DNA of 64,000 nt from Dehalococcoidia bacterium (GCA_022820645.1 JAJEFD010000006.1:143537-207536), one strand, 5' to 3'; shown: positions 1 to 8,069, counted from the first letter of the stretch. The notes: generated by a model not told the origin, from the letters alone. Translations and numbers: made by a program.

Positions 1-420
1 GCCCGGGATGTACTTGCTCATGAACGCAGACATCACGCGGCCCTGAGTGTCGGTTCCACCCCCGGGCGAGGAGTTCGCCACGATGCGGACCGTCTTGCCG
101 CTGAAGTACTCAGCAGCGTCGAATCCGGGAGGAGGTGTCGGAGTTGCAGTCGGCTGAGGCACCGGAGTAGCCGTCGGGGCCGGTGCAGGCGCCGTCGAGC
201 CGCTGTCAGCCGGTACCGGAGTCGGCGTCGGATCCTCCGCCATCATCGCCTCAGGCGTCGGAGTCGGGTCCTCCGCCATCATCGCCTCTGCTGTCGGCGT
301 GGGCGTCGGTTCCGGACGCGGCGTCGGGGTGGGGTCTTCGCCCCCACACGCAGCGATAACGGCCACCGTGGCCACTGCGATGATGACTCCGGCGAGCCAT
401 CGGTTCATTCGAGTCCGCAT
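1..420 (-). CDS. TctC-family solute-binding lipoprotein, N-terminal part (runs off window start)
   Basis: Reading the minus strand from an ATG at 420 gives 140 residues with no stop before the window edge, so the gene is partial. A GGGAGGA ribosome site lies just upstream. The protein opens with a hydrophobic signal and an AAC lipobox (Cys25), so it should be an extracytoplasmic lipoprotein. A Thr-Pro-rich linker of about 75 residues follows. The fold then begins with a 'YFSGKTVRIVANSSPGGG'-like stretch, the typical start of tripartite tricarboxylate transporter receptors (TctC/Bug). It closely resembles the complete paralogue at 34141-35424. It is divergent from the Xre-LacI regulator, which is therefore its likely controller (inference). 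The ligand is unknown; family members bind tricarboxylates and aromatic acids. Confidence 0.85.
   Translation of the reverse strand, partial: MRTRMNRWLAGVIIAVATVAVIAACGGEDPTPTPRPEPTPTPTAEAMMAEDPTPTPEAMMAEDPTPTPVPADSGSTAPAPAPTATPVPQPTATPTPPPGFDAAEYFSGKTVRIVANSSPGGGTDTQGRVMSAFMSKYIPG
217..288 (-). repeat. Two tandem 36-bp units encoding a Thr-Pro linker
   Basis: Two nearly identical 36-bp units, differing at a few third positions, encode the 12-residue unit EAMMAEDPTPTP twice in the linker of the TctC-like lipoprotein. The same kind of unit occurs in the paralogue near 34273-34344. This kind of tandem repeat can vary in copy number by slippage. Confidence 0.85.
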
Positions 421-536
421 GTCATCCTCCCTACATTGATAATCCACTCCGCCGAGGAGTGGATCGGCTGCTCTTGTGCAGCTGGATACAGACCTGTGAT
501 GTTTATCACGGGAGGGACGGAGTGTTATCAAAAAGC

Positions 537-551
537 ATTGCAAAGTGCAAT
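537..551. promoter_or_regulatory. Inverted repeat overlapping the -35 box (operator candidate)
   Basis: ATTGCA-AAG-TGCAAT is a perfect 6-bp inverted repeat lying on the -35 box of the regulator promoter, in the divergent region between the TctC-like gene and the regulator. Autoregulation by the adjacent HTH protein, with joint control of the lipoprotein gene, is inferred from position only. Confidence 0.5.
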
Positions 552-566
552 AGCAAATGTTGTAAT
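538..566 (+). promoter_or_regulatory. Probable sigma-70-type promoter of the Xre-LacI regulator
   Basis: TTGCAA at 538-543 and TGTAAT at 561-566 are separated by 17 bp. The -10 box matches TATAAT at 5 of 6 positions and the -35 box matches TTGACA at 4 of 6. The region is AT-rich against a GC-rich background. A start of transcription near 573 fits the GTG start at 595 and rules out the longer starts at 436, 499 and 565. Confidence 0.6.
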
Positions 567-594
567 GCAGTTTACATTCCGAGAGGAGCAACCC

Positions 595-1761
595 GTGCTC
601 GGTTCGATACTCAAGACACACCACATCTCGCGCTCGGACCTCGCCCACCGGCTCGACGTCTCCGTCCAGACCGTCCACAACTGGTGCAGCGGACGCGTGA
701 GCATTCCCAGCCGCAAGCTCGGTCCGCTCTGCGACTTGCTCGAAGGGCTGGGGGTGTCGCCGGACGAGCTGGCGCAGATGGCTGTCCGCGAGCTGGAAAC
801 GCTCGGTGTGCAACAGGAGCGGCTTGCGCTGCGCTCCAGGAGCGCACAGCCCCTCGTCGGGCTCGTGACTTGGAACCTGATGAGTTCAGGGTTGTTCGGC
901 CCCCTTGCGCGCGTCACCCGCATCGCGCTGGAAGGCATGGGCTACCAGTGCATGGCGCTCGACTGCGGCGGAGAGCATCGCCAGAGGCGGGCCTACCTGC
1001 AGTGGGCCGTTCAAACCGGAGTGGACGGACTCGTCCTTTGCGGCGTCCCCGGCGACGTGCCTGACCCGGACGACGACCTGTTTGCATCGCTCAAGCCGGT
1101 GACCTCCGCGGGCATACCCATCGTTCTACTCAAGCCCTGGGCAGGCTCTTCCGTGGCTGTTCCGGAGGGCATCGGCAGCATCGGCTGGGACTACGTCGCC
1201 GCCGTCGAGATGGCGGCAGGCTTGCTGCAGGAGCTTGGCCACGAGCAGGTGCACGCCGTCCTGGCAGCGACCGCCGCCGGCTTCGGCGCACGCTATTGGG
1301 GGCTCGATCGCGCGTGGAGCAACCTCGGGCTCACCTTCGACGAGGACTCGATAATCTGGTCACAGGAAGGCGAGACCGCACACGAGTTAGCCGATGCACT
1401 CACGAGCGCAAGGGCTGTCTTTGCCCCGCCGTCGCAACTTCCCACCATCGCCCGCGCCTGCTTCACGAGCGGTATCCGCTGGCCTGACGACTTCAGCGTC
1501 GTTTCGCTCGGCAACAGAGCGTTCGTGCCGCAACTGGACCGGCGTCCGTTCACGTTTGTCAGTATCCCGGTGGGACGCGTGGGTCGCGGCGCGGCGCAGC
1601 TCCTCTCCAGCATGATCCGGGGCGAGCGCTTCCAGACGGGACAGGAGTACGTCATCTACGGCGCGAGCACGATGTCGGTGGAGAATGCGGAGGGAGGGTC
1701 TGTCGGCCCCCGGTACCGGGGGGCGGCGTATCCCCGCATGGCCCGCGCAACCCTCGCCTAG
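595..1761 (+). CDS. Transcriptional regulator: Xre-type HTH fused to LacI-like periplasmic-binding domain
   Basis: The open frame extends back to 436, but a GTG at 595 has a strong GAGAGGAG ribosome site 7 nt upstream and a promoter ends just before it. This start gives 388 residues. Residues of about 5-60 form a Cro/C1 helix-turn-helix (SRSDLAHRLDVSVQTVHNW). From about residue 88 the protein reads as a LacI/PBP1 effector domain (PLVGLVTWNL..., VDGLVLCG, a second lobe with TSARAVFAPPSQLPTIA). LacI proteins normally carry a LacI HTH, so this Xre-PBP1 combination is unusual. It probably senses a small molecule and controls the divergent TctC-like gene. Its 3' end converges with an MFS gene 9 nt away. 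A perfect palindrome, CCCCCGGTACCGGGGG, lies in its last codons (1707-1722). Confidence 0.85.
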   Translation: MLGSILKTHHISRSDLAHRLDVSVQTVHNWCSGRVSIPSRKLGPLCDLLEGLGVSPDELAQMAVRELETLGVQQERLALRSRSAQPLVGLVTWNLMSSGLFGPLARVTRIALEGMGYQCMALDCGGEHRQRRAYLQWAVQTGVDGLVLCGVPGDVPDPDDDLFASLKPVTSAGIPIVLLKPWAGSSVAVPEGIGSIGWDYVAAVEMAAGLLQELGHEQVHAVLAATAAGFGARYWGLDRAWSNLGLTFDEDSIIWSQEGETAHELADALTSARAVFAPPSQLPTIARACFTSGIRWPDDFSVVSLGNRAFVPQLDRRPFTFVSIPVGRVGRGAAQLLSSMIRGERFQTGQEYVIYGASTMSVENAEGGSVGPRYRGAAYPRMARATLA

Positions 1762-1770
1762 AGCCGTTGC

Positions 1771-3054
1771 TCAGCCCTTCCGCAGCGTCTCGCGCAGCAC
1801 CAACCCCACGAGCAGCGAAGCTGCTATCGCGAACCCGCCCATCGACATGAACGCCACCGTGAAGCCGCCGGCCCCGGCTATCAGCGCCACGGAGAGCGTG
1901 AATATGCCGGGGTTGGTCGCCGACCCCGCCTCGGCGATGAGACGGTTCACACCAAAGAACTTGCCCCGCGCCCCAGCGGGAGCCACGTCCGAGCCCAGGG
2001 TCTGCATCGAGCCCGCCATAAACGACACTGCCAGGTTGATGAGGATGAAGCCGAGTATGAAGAACGGCAGTCCCAGTTCGCCCCAGGCGACACCACCCAT
2101 CGTGTAAAGCCCCACCGCCAGAAGCGCACTCGCCGGAACGATGGTGCGCTTCCGGCCGAACCTGTCCATGATCTGCCCGGCCATCAGCGTCACCGGTATG
2201 CCCACGATGCCCATCGCCGAGCTGAGGCTTCCCAGTGCAAGCGAATCGAGGCCGTAAGCGAAGGCTGCGTAGGCGACGTATATGCCGCCCTGACCCTGCA
2301 CTCCGCCTCGCCCCACGTTGGCCATGAACTGCGCGGTGAACAGCACGACCACCGGCCTGGTAATGAGCCGGGCCCAGGAGATGTCTGTTTCCTTACCGGG
2401 CGCTTCGCCCCGTCGGCGCGCCAGCACGGCGGGCGCAGTCTCACGTATGAACAGGTAAGACGGGACGGTCGCCAGCAGCGCGAATATGCCGAACAGCAAG
2501 AACGGCAAGCGCAGGTCGACCAATGCGATGGCGCCGCCCGCGAGCGGCCCCAGCAGCGTGCCGGCGCGGTTCACGCCCGCCATCCCGGTGATCATCCGCC
2601 CGCGCCGGTTCTGTGCGCTGGAGTCCGCGATGACGGTGAGCCTGGCCATCTGCCACATCTGCTGCGCGAGGCCATTGATGCCCAGGTAGACGAGTATCTC
2701 GGTGAAACTCGAAGCCCGCAGCACGAGCAGCGCCGACGCCGACAAGATGAGCGTGCTGGCGATGAGCAGCTTCCGCCGTCCGATGCGGTCCATGAGATAG
2801 CCGGTGGGCAACGAGACGATGACGCCGCCAAGCATCGGCACGAACAGCAGCAGACCGGCTCCCGTAGCGCCCGCGCCGAAGTCGATCGCCAGGAGGGGAA
2901 GCACCGGCACGATGAAGCCGCGCCCCGTGCCTAACAGGAACGCGGGCAGCAACAGCGAAACAAGCGTTTCGTTGCGTTCAGCCCAACGCCGCATACCCGT
3001 TGCGGGTTTCGCCTCGTCGGTGGAAGCGAGGGCTTCTTGCTCGTCAGGCGGCAT
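1771..3054 (-). CDS. MFS transporter
   Basis: The 427-residue protein has about 12 hydrophobic segments and the MFS loop motif between helices 2 and 3 (GYLMDRIGRRKLL, about residues 85-97). A similar motif (GQIMDRFGRKRT) recurs in the second half, so both six-helix bundles are present. It is an inner-membrane secondary transporter; the substrate cannot be read from the sequence. It is the last gene of a minus-strand operon after the crotonase and the flavin oxidoreductase, starting 3 nt after the latter's stop with no clear ribosome site. Translational coupling is therefore likely. Confidence 0.9.
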   Translation of the reverse strand: MPPDEQEALASTDEAKPATGMRRWAERNETLVSLLLPAFLLGTGRGFIVPVLPLLAIDFGAGATGAGLLLFVPMLGGVIVSLPTGYLMDRIGRRKLLIASTLILSASALLVLRASSFTEILVYLGINGLAQQMWQMARLTVIADSSAQNRRGRMITGMAGVNRAGTLLGPLAGGAIALVDLRLPFLLFGIFALLATVPSYLFIRETAPAVLARRRGEAPGKETDISWARLITRPVVVLFTAQFMANVGRGGVQGQGGIYVAYAAFAYGLDSLALGSLSSAMGIVGIPVTLMAGQIMDRFGRKRTIVPASALLAVGLYTMGGVAWGELGLPFFILGFILINLAVSFMAGSMQTLGSDVAPAGARGKFFGVNRLIAEAGSATNPGIFTLSVALIAGAGGFTVAFMSMGGFAIAASLLVGLVLRETLRKG

Positions 3055-3057
3055 CGC

Positions 3058-3918
3058 CTACCCGATGGCGTCCGTCAGCCGTTCGAGCTGCTCCAGGTCC
3101 GGTGTGACGGGACGGAAGATGATCTCGTCCGAGCCCAACTCCTCGTGCATGCTTATCGCGTTGCGGATGATCTCCGGCGACGTCGGCTGCAAACGCGCCT
3201 GGCGAGAGGGGTCTCCGCCGTAGTAGTCGGCCAGCGCACCAGCAACGGCGTCGTCACCACCGGGGCCGAGCGCGCACGGGAGCGTTACGACGATGCGCGG
3301 CCTGCCCTCGCGGTCGTTCTCCGCCCACGATTCCTCGACCTGCGTGATGATGCCCTTCGACCACTCCGCCTCCAGCGCTCTGCCGCCCATCACATAGCCG
3401 CTGGCGAACCGTCCGACGCGCGCGATAGCCCTCGGGTGAGTCCCGCCGATGAGTACCTCCGGACCGCCGGGCTGCACCGGCGCAGGGCCAACGGGACGCT
3501 GCGCGCCCTCAAGCACCTCGCCGTTCCAGATGCGCTTCATGTGGACGAGCTGCTCCTCGAACAGCTTACCGCGATTGCGGAACTGCGACGGCGCGACGAT
3601 GGCGTCGTCCTCGCGCCCGCCGACCGCGAGCCCCAGCGAGAGTCTTCCGTCCGATATGGCATCTATCGTTGCGGCCTGCTTGGCGAGCACGCCCGCGTTG
3701 CGCACGGGCGCGAGCAGGATGGTCGTCACGAGGCGCAGGCGCTTCGTTATGGCCGCCACTGCCGCCAGTTCGGCCATCGCCTCGAAGTTGTCGTACGCCA
3801 GCCGGTCGAGCGCCGCGAACGAGGAGTACGGCCCTTCATCGGCACGCCGAGCCAACTCCGAGATGTACGGCCAACTGTCTGTCGGCATCCTGAACGGAAG
3901 CCCCACTCCAACCTTCAT
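3058..3918 (-). CDS. LLM class flavin-dependent oxidoreductase
   Basis: This 286-residue protein is a luciferase-like (beta/alpha)8 flavin or F420 oxidoreductase. It shows the usual landmarks: KVGVGLPFR at the N-terminus, a conserved RLRLVTTILLAPVRNAG strand, the DAISDGRLSLGLAVGGRE stretch near residues 92-110, and FEEQLVHMKRIW. Such enzymes use reduced FMN or F420 to oxidise small organic substrates in the cytoplasm. The start has a GGTGAAGGT site formed by the end of the crotonase gene 4 nt away. It is paralogous to the protein at 51796-52683. Whether it acts as monooxygenase or dehydrogenase is not decidable here. Confidence 0.88.
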   Translation of the reverse strand: MKVGVGLPFRMPTDSWPYISELARRADEGPYSSFAALDRLAYDNFEAMAELAAVAAITKRLRLVTTILLAPVRNAGVLAKQAATIDAISDGRLSLGLAVGGREDDAIVAPSQFRNRGKLFEEQLVHMKRIWNGEVLEGAQRPVGPAPVQPGGPEVLIGGTHPRAIARVGRFASGYVMGGRALEAEWSKGIITQVEESWAENDREGRPRIVVTLPCALGPGGDDAVAGALADYYGGDPSRQARLQPTSPEIIRNAISMHEELGSDEIIFRPVTPDLEQLERLTDAIG

Positions 3919-3922
3919 ACCT

Positions 3923-4750
3923 TCACCTGCCCTTGAATTCCGGCCTTCGCTTATCGAGGAAGGCCCGTACCGCTTCCTTGTGGTCTTCCGAGCGGCGCGC
4001 CAGCTCCTGAGCCGTCTGCGCGAGGCGCAGGCTGTCGCCGAACCCCATGTCGAACGACCGCTGCACGAGGTACTTGGTGAGCGACATCGAGTACGTCGCG
4101 CCGGAGGCGAGACGCCCTGCGAACTCCATCGCAGCGGAGAGCATCTCCTCGTGAGGATGCACCTTGCTCACGAGTCCCATCCGGTAGGCCTCGTCGGCGC
4201 TCAGCCGGTCGCCCGTGTACTGCATGTAATAGGTGTTGCTCAGGCCGATGAGGCGCGGCAACTGCCAACAGGAGCCGTCGCCGGGCACGAGACCCATCCG
4301 TACGAACGCCTCCGCAAACTCCGCCTTCTCGGACGCGATGCGGATGTCGCACGAGAGCGCCAGTCCGAGGCCGACGCCGATCGCGTGGCCGTTCACCGCC
4401 GCGATGGTCGGCTTCTGCACCTCGCTTATCCGCAACGGCACGTTGGAGACGGAACCGAACCCCGCCTCCGCCTTCTCCGACGCGCGCTGGCCGAGCCGCG
4501 CCTCCATGCCGCCCCACGGCAGCGGCTGCCGCTCCGCCCGCGCGCCCTCTTCCTGTTCGATACGCCCGATGGTTTCGTCGAAGCGGCGGATGTTCGCGCC
4601 TGAGCAGAACGAGGGGTCGCGTCCGGTGAGCACCAGCACGCGGTCTGCATCATTCGACTCGAATACTTCGAGTTCGGCGTACAGTTCCGCAGCCATCTCC
4701 GTACCGAGCGCGTTCCGCGTCGAGGCGTGGTCGAGCGTGACGAGCACCAC
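3923..4750 (-). CDS. Enoyl-CoA hydratase/isomerase (crotonase) family protein
   Basis: From the GTG at 4750 the protein has 275 residues and the crotonase signatures: LDHASTRNALGTEM, the oxyanion-hole strand SFCSGANI, and AAVNGHAIGVGLGLALSCDIRIASEKAEFAEAF split over two motifs. It probably hydrates or isomerises an acyl-CoA. The usual first beta strand of the fold is missing from this start. The reading frame continues upstream through 12 more sensible residues to an ACG at 4786, placed 6 nt after a perfect AGGAGGT. The real start is therefore probably ACG (or an ATG lost by mutation or base error), giving 287 residues. It is first gene of the operon with the flavin oxidoreductase and MFS gene. 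Confidence 0.88.
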   Translation of the reverse strand: MVLVTLDHASTRNALGTEMAAELYAELEVFESNDADRVLVLTGRDPSFCSGANIRRFDETIGRIEQEEGARAERQPLPWGGMEARLGQRASEKAEAGFGSVSNVPLRISEVQKPTIAAVNGHAIGVGLGLALSCDIRIASEKAEFAEAFVRMGLVPGDGSCWQLPRLIGLSNTYYMQYTGDRLSADEAYRMGLVSKVHPHEEMLSAAMEFAGRLASGATYSMSLTKYLVQRSFDMGFGDSLRLAQTAQELARRSEDHKEAVRAFLDKRRPEFKGR

Positions 4751-4879
4751 ACCGCCGGTCCGTTGGACTTCGATGAATTCGCTCGTGGCGCTACCTCCTG
4801 CAACGTGGGGTCGCCCGGCATTCTATGGAGCGCCCTGCCCGCTGTCCAACGACCGCGCCGCACTTCCACTCCTCCACGA

Positions 4880-4908
4880 TTGACGCGGCGCGGATGGCAA
4901 ACTACGCT
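4880..4908 (+). promoter_or_regulatory. Candidate promoter for the DinB-Rieske-dehydrogenase operon
   Basis: TTGACG (4880-4885) and TACGCT (4903-4908) are spaced by exactly 17 bp. The -35 box has 5 of 6 consensus bases; the -10 box keeps only the three most conserved positions. The ATG at 4935 follows with a GAGG site. Confidence 0.4.
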
Positions 4909-4934
4909 CACTCCAACCCGACCCGAGGTAGCAC

Positions 4935-5459
4935 ATGAGCGCAGGCGATATCTCGAACGCAGCGTACGACCGCATCGGCGGCGTGTTCCAGCGCGCCCTC
5001 ACCGGACTGACCATCGAACAACTCAAGAAGCAACCCGCAGGCCCGGAGAGCAACCCCATCGGCTGGCTGGCCTGGCACCTCAGCCGCACCCAGGACAAGA
5101 ACTACTCCGAGCTGCTCGGCGAGGAACAGGCGTGGACGGCCAGCGGCTGGTGTGAGCGCTTCGGTCAGCCAGCGGACAGAAGCTCGGGCAACGGCGACTC
5201 GCTGGAGCAGGTGCGTGCGTTCGACCCCATCGACTCGGACACGCTCATCGCCTACTTCGAGGCGGCGCGCGAAAAGTCGCGCAGGTTCCTCGACGCGGTG
5301 ACGGACGACGACCTCGAGAAGCCGAGCGCGGCGGGCGTGGCACGGGACGAGACCGTCAAGCTATCCATCGCTCGCGTCACCGGCGACCTCATCCAGCACA
5401 CGGGGCAGATCGCCTACATACGCGGGCTGGTCGACCGGCACGGCTGGTACGGCGCGTAG
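4935..5459 (+). CDS. DinB-family protein
   Basis: The 174-residue protein has the four-helix DinB/YfiT pattern: helix 1 with YDRIGGVFQRAL, then NPIGWLAWHLSRTQDKN with metal-ligand His48, and a C-terminal helix DLIQHTGQIAYIRGL with His155. Proteins of this superfamily include bacillithiol- or mycothiol-dependent transferases and maleylpyruvate isomerase, as well as many members without a known reaction. It starts an operon with a Rieske oxygenase 45 nt downstream, so a thiol-dependent isomerisation or conjugation step in aromatic degradation is a reasonable guess and no more. Confidence 0.85.
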   Translation: MSAGDISNAAYDRIGGVFQRALTGLTIEQLKKQPAGPESNPIGWLAWHLSRTQDKNYSELLGEEQAWTASGWCERFGQPADRSSGNGDSLEQVRAFDPIDSDTLIAYFEAAREKSRRFLDAVTDDDLEKPSAAGVARDETVKLSIARVTGDLIQHTGQIAYIRGLVDRHGWYGA

Positions 5460-5504
5460 GGCCTGAATCAACAGCGCAAACAGGCAGGACGGAAGGACGA
5501 GAAC

Positions 5505-6782
5505 ATGCTGACGCAAGAACAGAACGACCGCATCACACGGGTCGGCCCTGGAACGCCGATGGGCGAGCTGATGCGCCGCTACTGGCACCCCATCGCAGCA
5601 AGCGCCGAACTGATGGAACGCCCCACCAAGGCCGTCCGCGTCCTCGGTGAGGACCTCGTCCTCTACAAGGACAGGTCCGGCACCCTCGGCCTCATCGACC
5701 GCTTCTGCCCGCATCGCCGCGTCGACCTCTCTTACGGCATCCCCGAGGAGCACGGCCTCCGATGCATGTACCACGGCTGGATGATGGACGAGACAGGACA
5801 GTGCATCGAGCAGCCCTTCGAGGAGACGGTCCACCCAGACGGTCGCTTCAAGGAGAAGGTGAAGGTCGCGGGCTACCCGGTGCAGGAGCTCGGCGGGCTC
5901 ATCTTTGCGTACATGGGCCCGGCGCCCGTGCCGCTGCTGCCGAACTACGACATCCTCGCCCAGCGCGAGGGCGTGCTGCGGGAGGCGTTCATCGCCGTGG
6001 TCCCGTGCAACTGGGTGCAGTGCATGGAGAACTCCGTCGACCCGGTACACCTGGAGTGGCTGCACGGCGTCTACGGCGCACACCGCGCCAAGCTGGAGGG
6101 GCGCCGCGACGCCGTCGCCGAGAGCCTCGCCCAGTACGACCGTCACAAGGAGATCGGCTTCGACGAGTTCGAGCGCGGCATCATCAAGCGCCGCGTCTAT
6201 GGGAACACGACGAAGGAGTCGCCCAAGTGGAGTGTGGGGCACCCCCTGCTCTTCCCGAACATCCTGCAGCAGGGCGGCGGGGGCCGCTACTTCTTCCAGT
6301 ACCGCACGCCCATAGACGACACGCACACCTGGCACGTGGAGATAACGAGCTACTGGTTCCCGGACGACATCGAGGTTCCGGAGCAGGAGACCGTCCCCTA
6401 CACGAATATCGAGCTCAAGACGCCGGACGGCTACTGGCGCAGCGACGACACCATGGCGCAGGACCATGCCGCGTGGATACTGCAGGGGCCGATCATGGAC
6501 CGCACGGCGGAGCGCCTCGGGGAGTCCGACCGCGGCCTCATCCTCTACCGCAAGATGCTGGATGAGCAGGCCGCCGTCGTGGAGGATGGCGCCGAGCCGC
6601 TCAACGTGATCCGCGACCCTGCGGAGAACGTGATGATCCACGTCCCGCAGGAGGGCTGGGGAAAGCTCGGGCGGACTTCGGATATCGACGAGGTGGCGCG
6701 CTACGGCAGCGCGCTCAAGCCGCTCATCGTTGACCTGCTCGCGCAGACCTCCTTCGTGCAACAGCACCACGCGACGGCATAG
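5505..6782 (+). CDS. Rieske 2Fe-2S oxygenase, phthalate-dioxygenase type (1 of 6)
   Basis: The protein has 425 residues. The N-terminus carries the family block RVGPGTPMGELMRRYWHP (12-29). The Rieske cluster ligands are Cys68, His70, Cys87 and His90 (CPH...CMYH). The mononuclear iron site is read in NSVDPVHLEWLHG as Asp179, His182 and His187. This matches single-component oxygenases such as Pht3 (phthalate 4,5-dioxygenase), which take electrons from a separate reductase; none is encoded here. It lies between DinB and a Gfo/Idh/MocA dehydrogenase with a 2-nt gap to the latter. A hydroxylation followed by dehydrogenation is implied. The start has upstream AGGACGAGAAC. Confidence 0.92.
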   Translation: MLTQEQNDRITRVGPGTPMGELMRRYWHPIAASAELMERPTKAVRVLGEDLVLYKDRSGTLGLIDRFCPHRRVDLSYGIPEEHGLRCMYHGWMMDETGQCIEQPFEETVHPDGRFKEKVKVAGYPVQELGGLIFAYMGPAPVPLLPNYDILAQREGVLREAFIAVVPCNWVQCMENSVDPVHLEWLHGVYGAHRAKLEGRRDAVAESLAQYDRHKEIGFDEFERGIIKRRVYGNTTKESPKWSVGHPLLFPNILQQGGGGRYFFQYRTPIDDTHTWHVEITSYWFPDDIEVPEQETVPYTNIELKTPDGYWRSDDTMAQDHAAWILQGPIMDRTAERLGESDRGLILYRKMLDEQAAVVEDGAEPLNVIRDPAENVMIHVPQEGWGKLGRTSDIDEVARYGSALKPLIVDLLAQTSFVQQHHATA

Positions 6783-6784
6783 CC

Positions 6785-8011
6785 ATGACAACCAACACAC
6801 CACTCAACTTCGGCATCATCGGCCTGGGAGCAGGCGCGATGAACATGATCCCCGAGCTGCGGGCCAACCCGAACGCGCGCATCGTTGCGGTCGCCGACCC
6901 CCGCGCGTCCGCCCGCGAGCGGTTCGAGCGTGACTTCGGCGGGAACGCTTACGACGACGCGGAGGGGCTGTGCGCCGACCCCGGCGTGGACGTGGTCTAC
7001 GTGATGACGCCGGACGAGATGCACGCCGCGCACACCATCATGGCGGCGGAGCAGGGCAAGCAGGTCATCCTCGACAAACCGATGGGGCTGACGCTCGACG
7101 AGTGCGACGCCATCATCGAGGCGACGGAGCGCAACGGCACGCGCGTGCTCGTCGGCCATTCGCAGAGCCTCGACCTGCCGAACCTGAAGATGGCGGAGAT
7201 CGCCAACAGCGGCAGGCTCGGCAGAGTCGTGATGATGCACACGATGTTCTACAGCGACTGGATCTACCGCCCGCGGGCCAAGGAAGAGTTGATGCAGGAC
7301 CGCGGCGGCAGCATCGTGCGGCGGCAGGGGCCGATCCAGGTGGACATCTCCCGCATGATCGGCGGCGGCAGGGTGCGCTCCGTCCGCGCCCGCACCAACA
7401 TCGTCGACCCCGACCGTCCCATCGACGGCTCGTTCATGGCGTTCCTCGACTTCGAGGACGGGCACACGGCCACCATCACCTACGACGGCTACGGCCACTT
7501 CAACAGCGCGGAACTGACGTTCGGGTACACGCTCCAGGGACAGCAGATGGACCCCGCGCTCCACGTCAACTCGCGGCGGCGCATCGCGGCGTTCGCAGAC
7601 GCCGACGCCGAGGAGACGTACAAGGATTCGACGCGCTACGGCGGCTCGCTCGAACGCTCCATCGAGCACCCTGTCTCGCCAGACCGGCGGCACGCGTTCT
7701 TCGGCCTGACGCTCGTCTCCTGCGAGCGGGGCGACATGCGGCAGACGCCCACCGGCCTCACCATCTACGGCGACGACGGCAACGAGGAGATAGACCTTCC
7801 CGCGGGCCCGGGCTACAACCGCCGCTACTGCTCGATAGAGGTCGACGAGATGTGCCGCGCCATCCGCACGGACACGCCCGTCCGCATCCACGACGCTCAC
7901 TGGGGCAAGGCGACGCAGGAGGTCGTGCTCGGCATCATCCAGTCCTCGGACGAGCGCCGCGAGGTGTTCATGCAGCACCAGGTCCCCTACACGGGCCAGG
8001 GTGTCGAGTAG
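6785..8011 (+). CDS. Gfo/Idh/MocA family oxidoreductase (Pht4-like partner)
   Basis: The 408-residue protein begins with a Rossmann nucleotide site, GIIGLGAGAMN (10-20), and continues into the C-terminal alpha/beta domain of the Gfo/Idh/MocA family. The family's EKP signature appears as DKP (97-99), a conservative change. Its family includes the cis-dihydrodiol dehydrogenase of phthalate degradation, Pht4. It starts 2 nt after the Rieske gene, so the two are very likely co-translated. A second Rieske/Gfo pair is at 24982-27626, and both dehydrogenases end with a similar HQVP tail segment. Substrate unknown. Confidence 0.9.
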   Translation: MTTNTPLNFGIIGLGAGAMNMIPELRANPNARIVAVADPRASARERFERDFGGNAYDDAEGLCADPGVDVVYVMTPDEMHAAHTIMAAEQGKQVILDKPMGLTLDECDAIIEATERNGTRVLVGHSQSLDLPNLKMAEIANSGRLGRVVMMHTMFYSDWIYRPRAKEELMQDRGGSIVRRQGPIQVDISRMIGGGRVRSVRARTNIVDPDRPIDGSFMAFLDFEDGHTATITYDGYGHFNSAELTFGYTLQGQQMDPALHVNSRRRIAAFADADAEETYKDSTRYGGSLERSIEHPVSPDRRHAFFGLTLVSCERGDMRQTPTGLTIYGDDGNEEIDLPAGPGYNRRYCSIEVDEMCRAIRTDTPVRIHDAHWGKATQEVVLGIIQSSDERREVFMQHQVPYTGQGVE

Positions 8012-8069
8012 CGGGTGGCGCCTGATTCCCTCACAGACCTGCGTTGGGACCATACGCGTTCCCGGGGCA

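Noticed and set aside
436..594. 53 extra N-terminal residues for the Xre-LacI regulator (TTG start at 436)
   Set aside because: A promoter lies at 538-566 and a GTG with an excellent ribosome site at 595. The upstream residues have no similarity to an HTH domain.
1707..1722. Terminator at palindrome CCCCCGGTACCGGGGG
   Set aside because: It is inside the coding sequence of the regulator, 39 nt before the stop, with almost no loop and no T-run. It is mentioned only in the gene entry.
5361..6803. 480-codon minus-strand open frame opposite a Rieske gene
   Set aside because: It lies wholly opposite a gene with intact iron-binding motifs and its translation is Arg/Val/Leu/His-rich low-information sequence typical of GC-rich antisense frames. 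Similar frames opposite the genes at 6785, 16126, 26388, 28015 and 53704 were dropped for the same reason.
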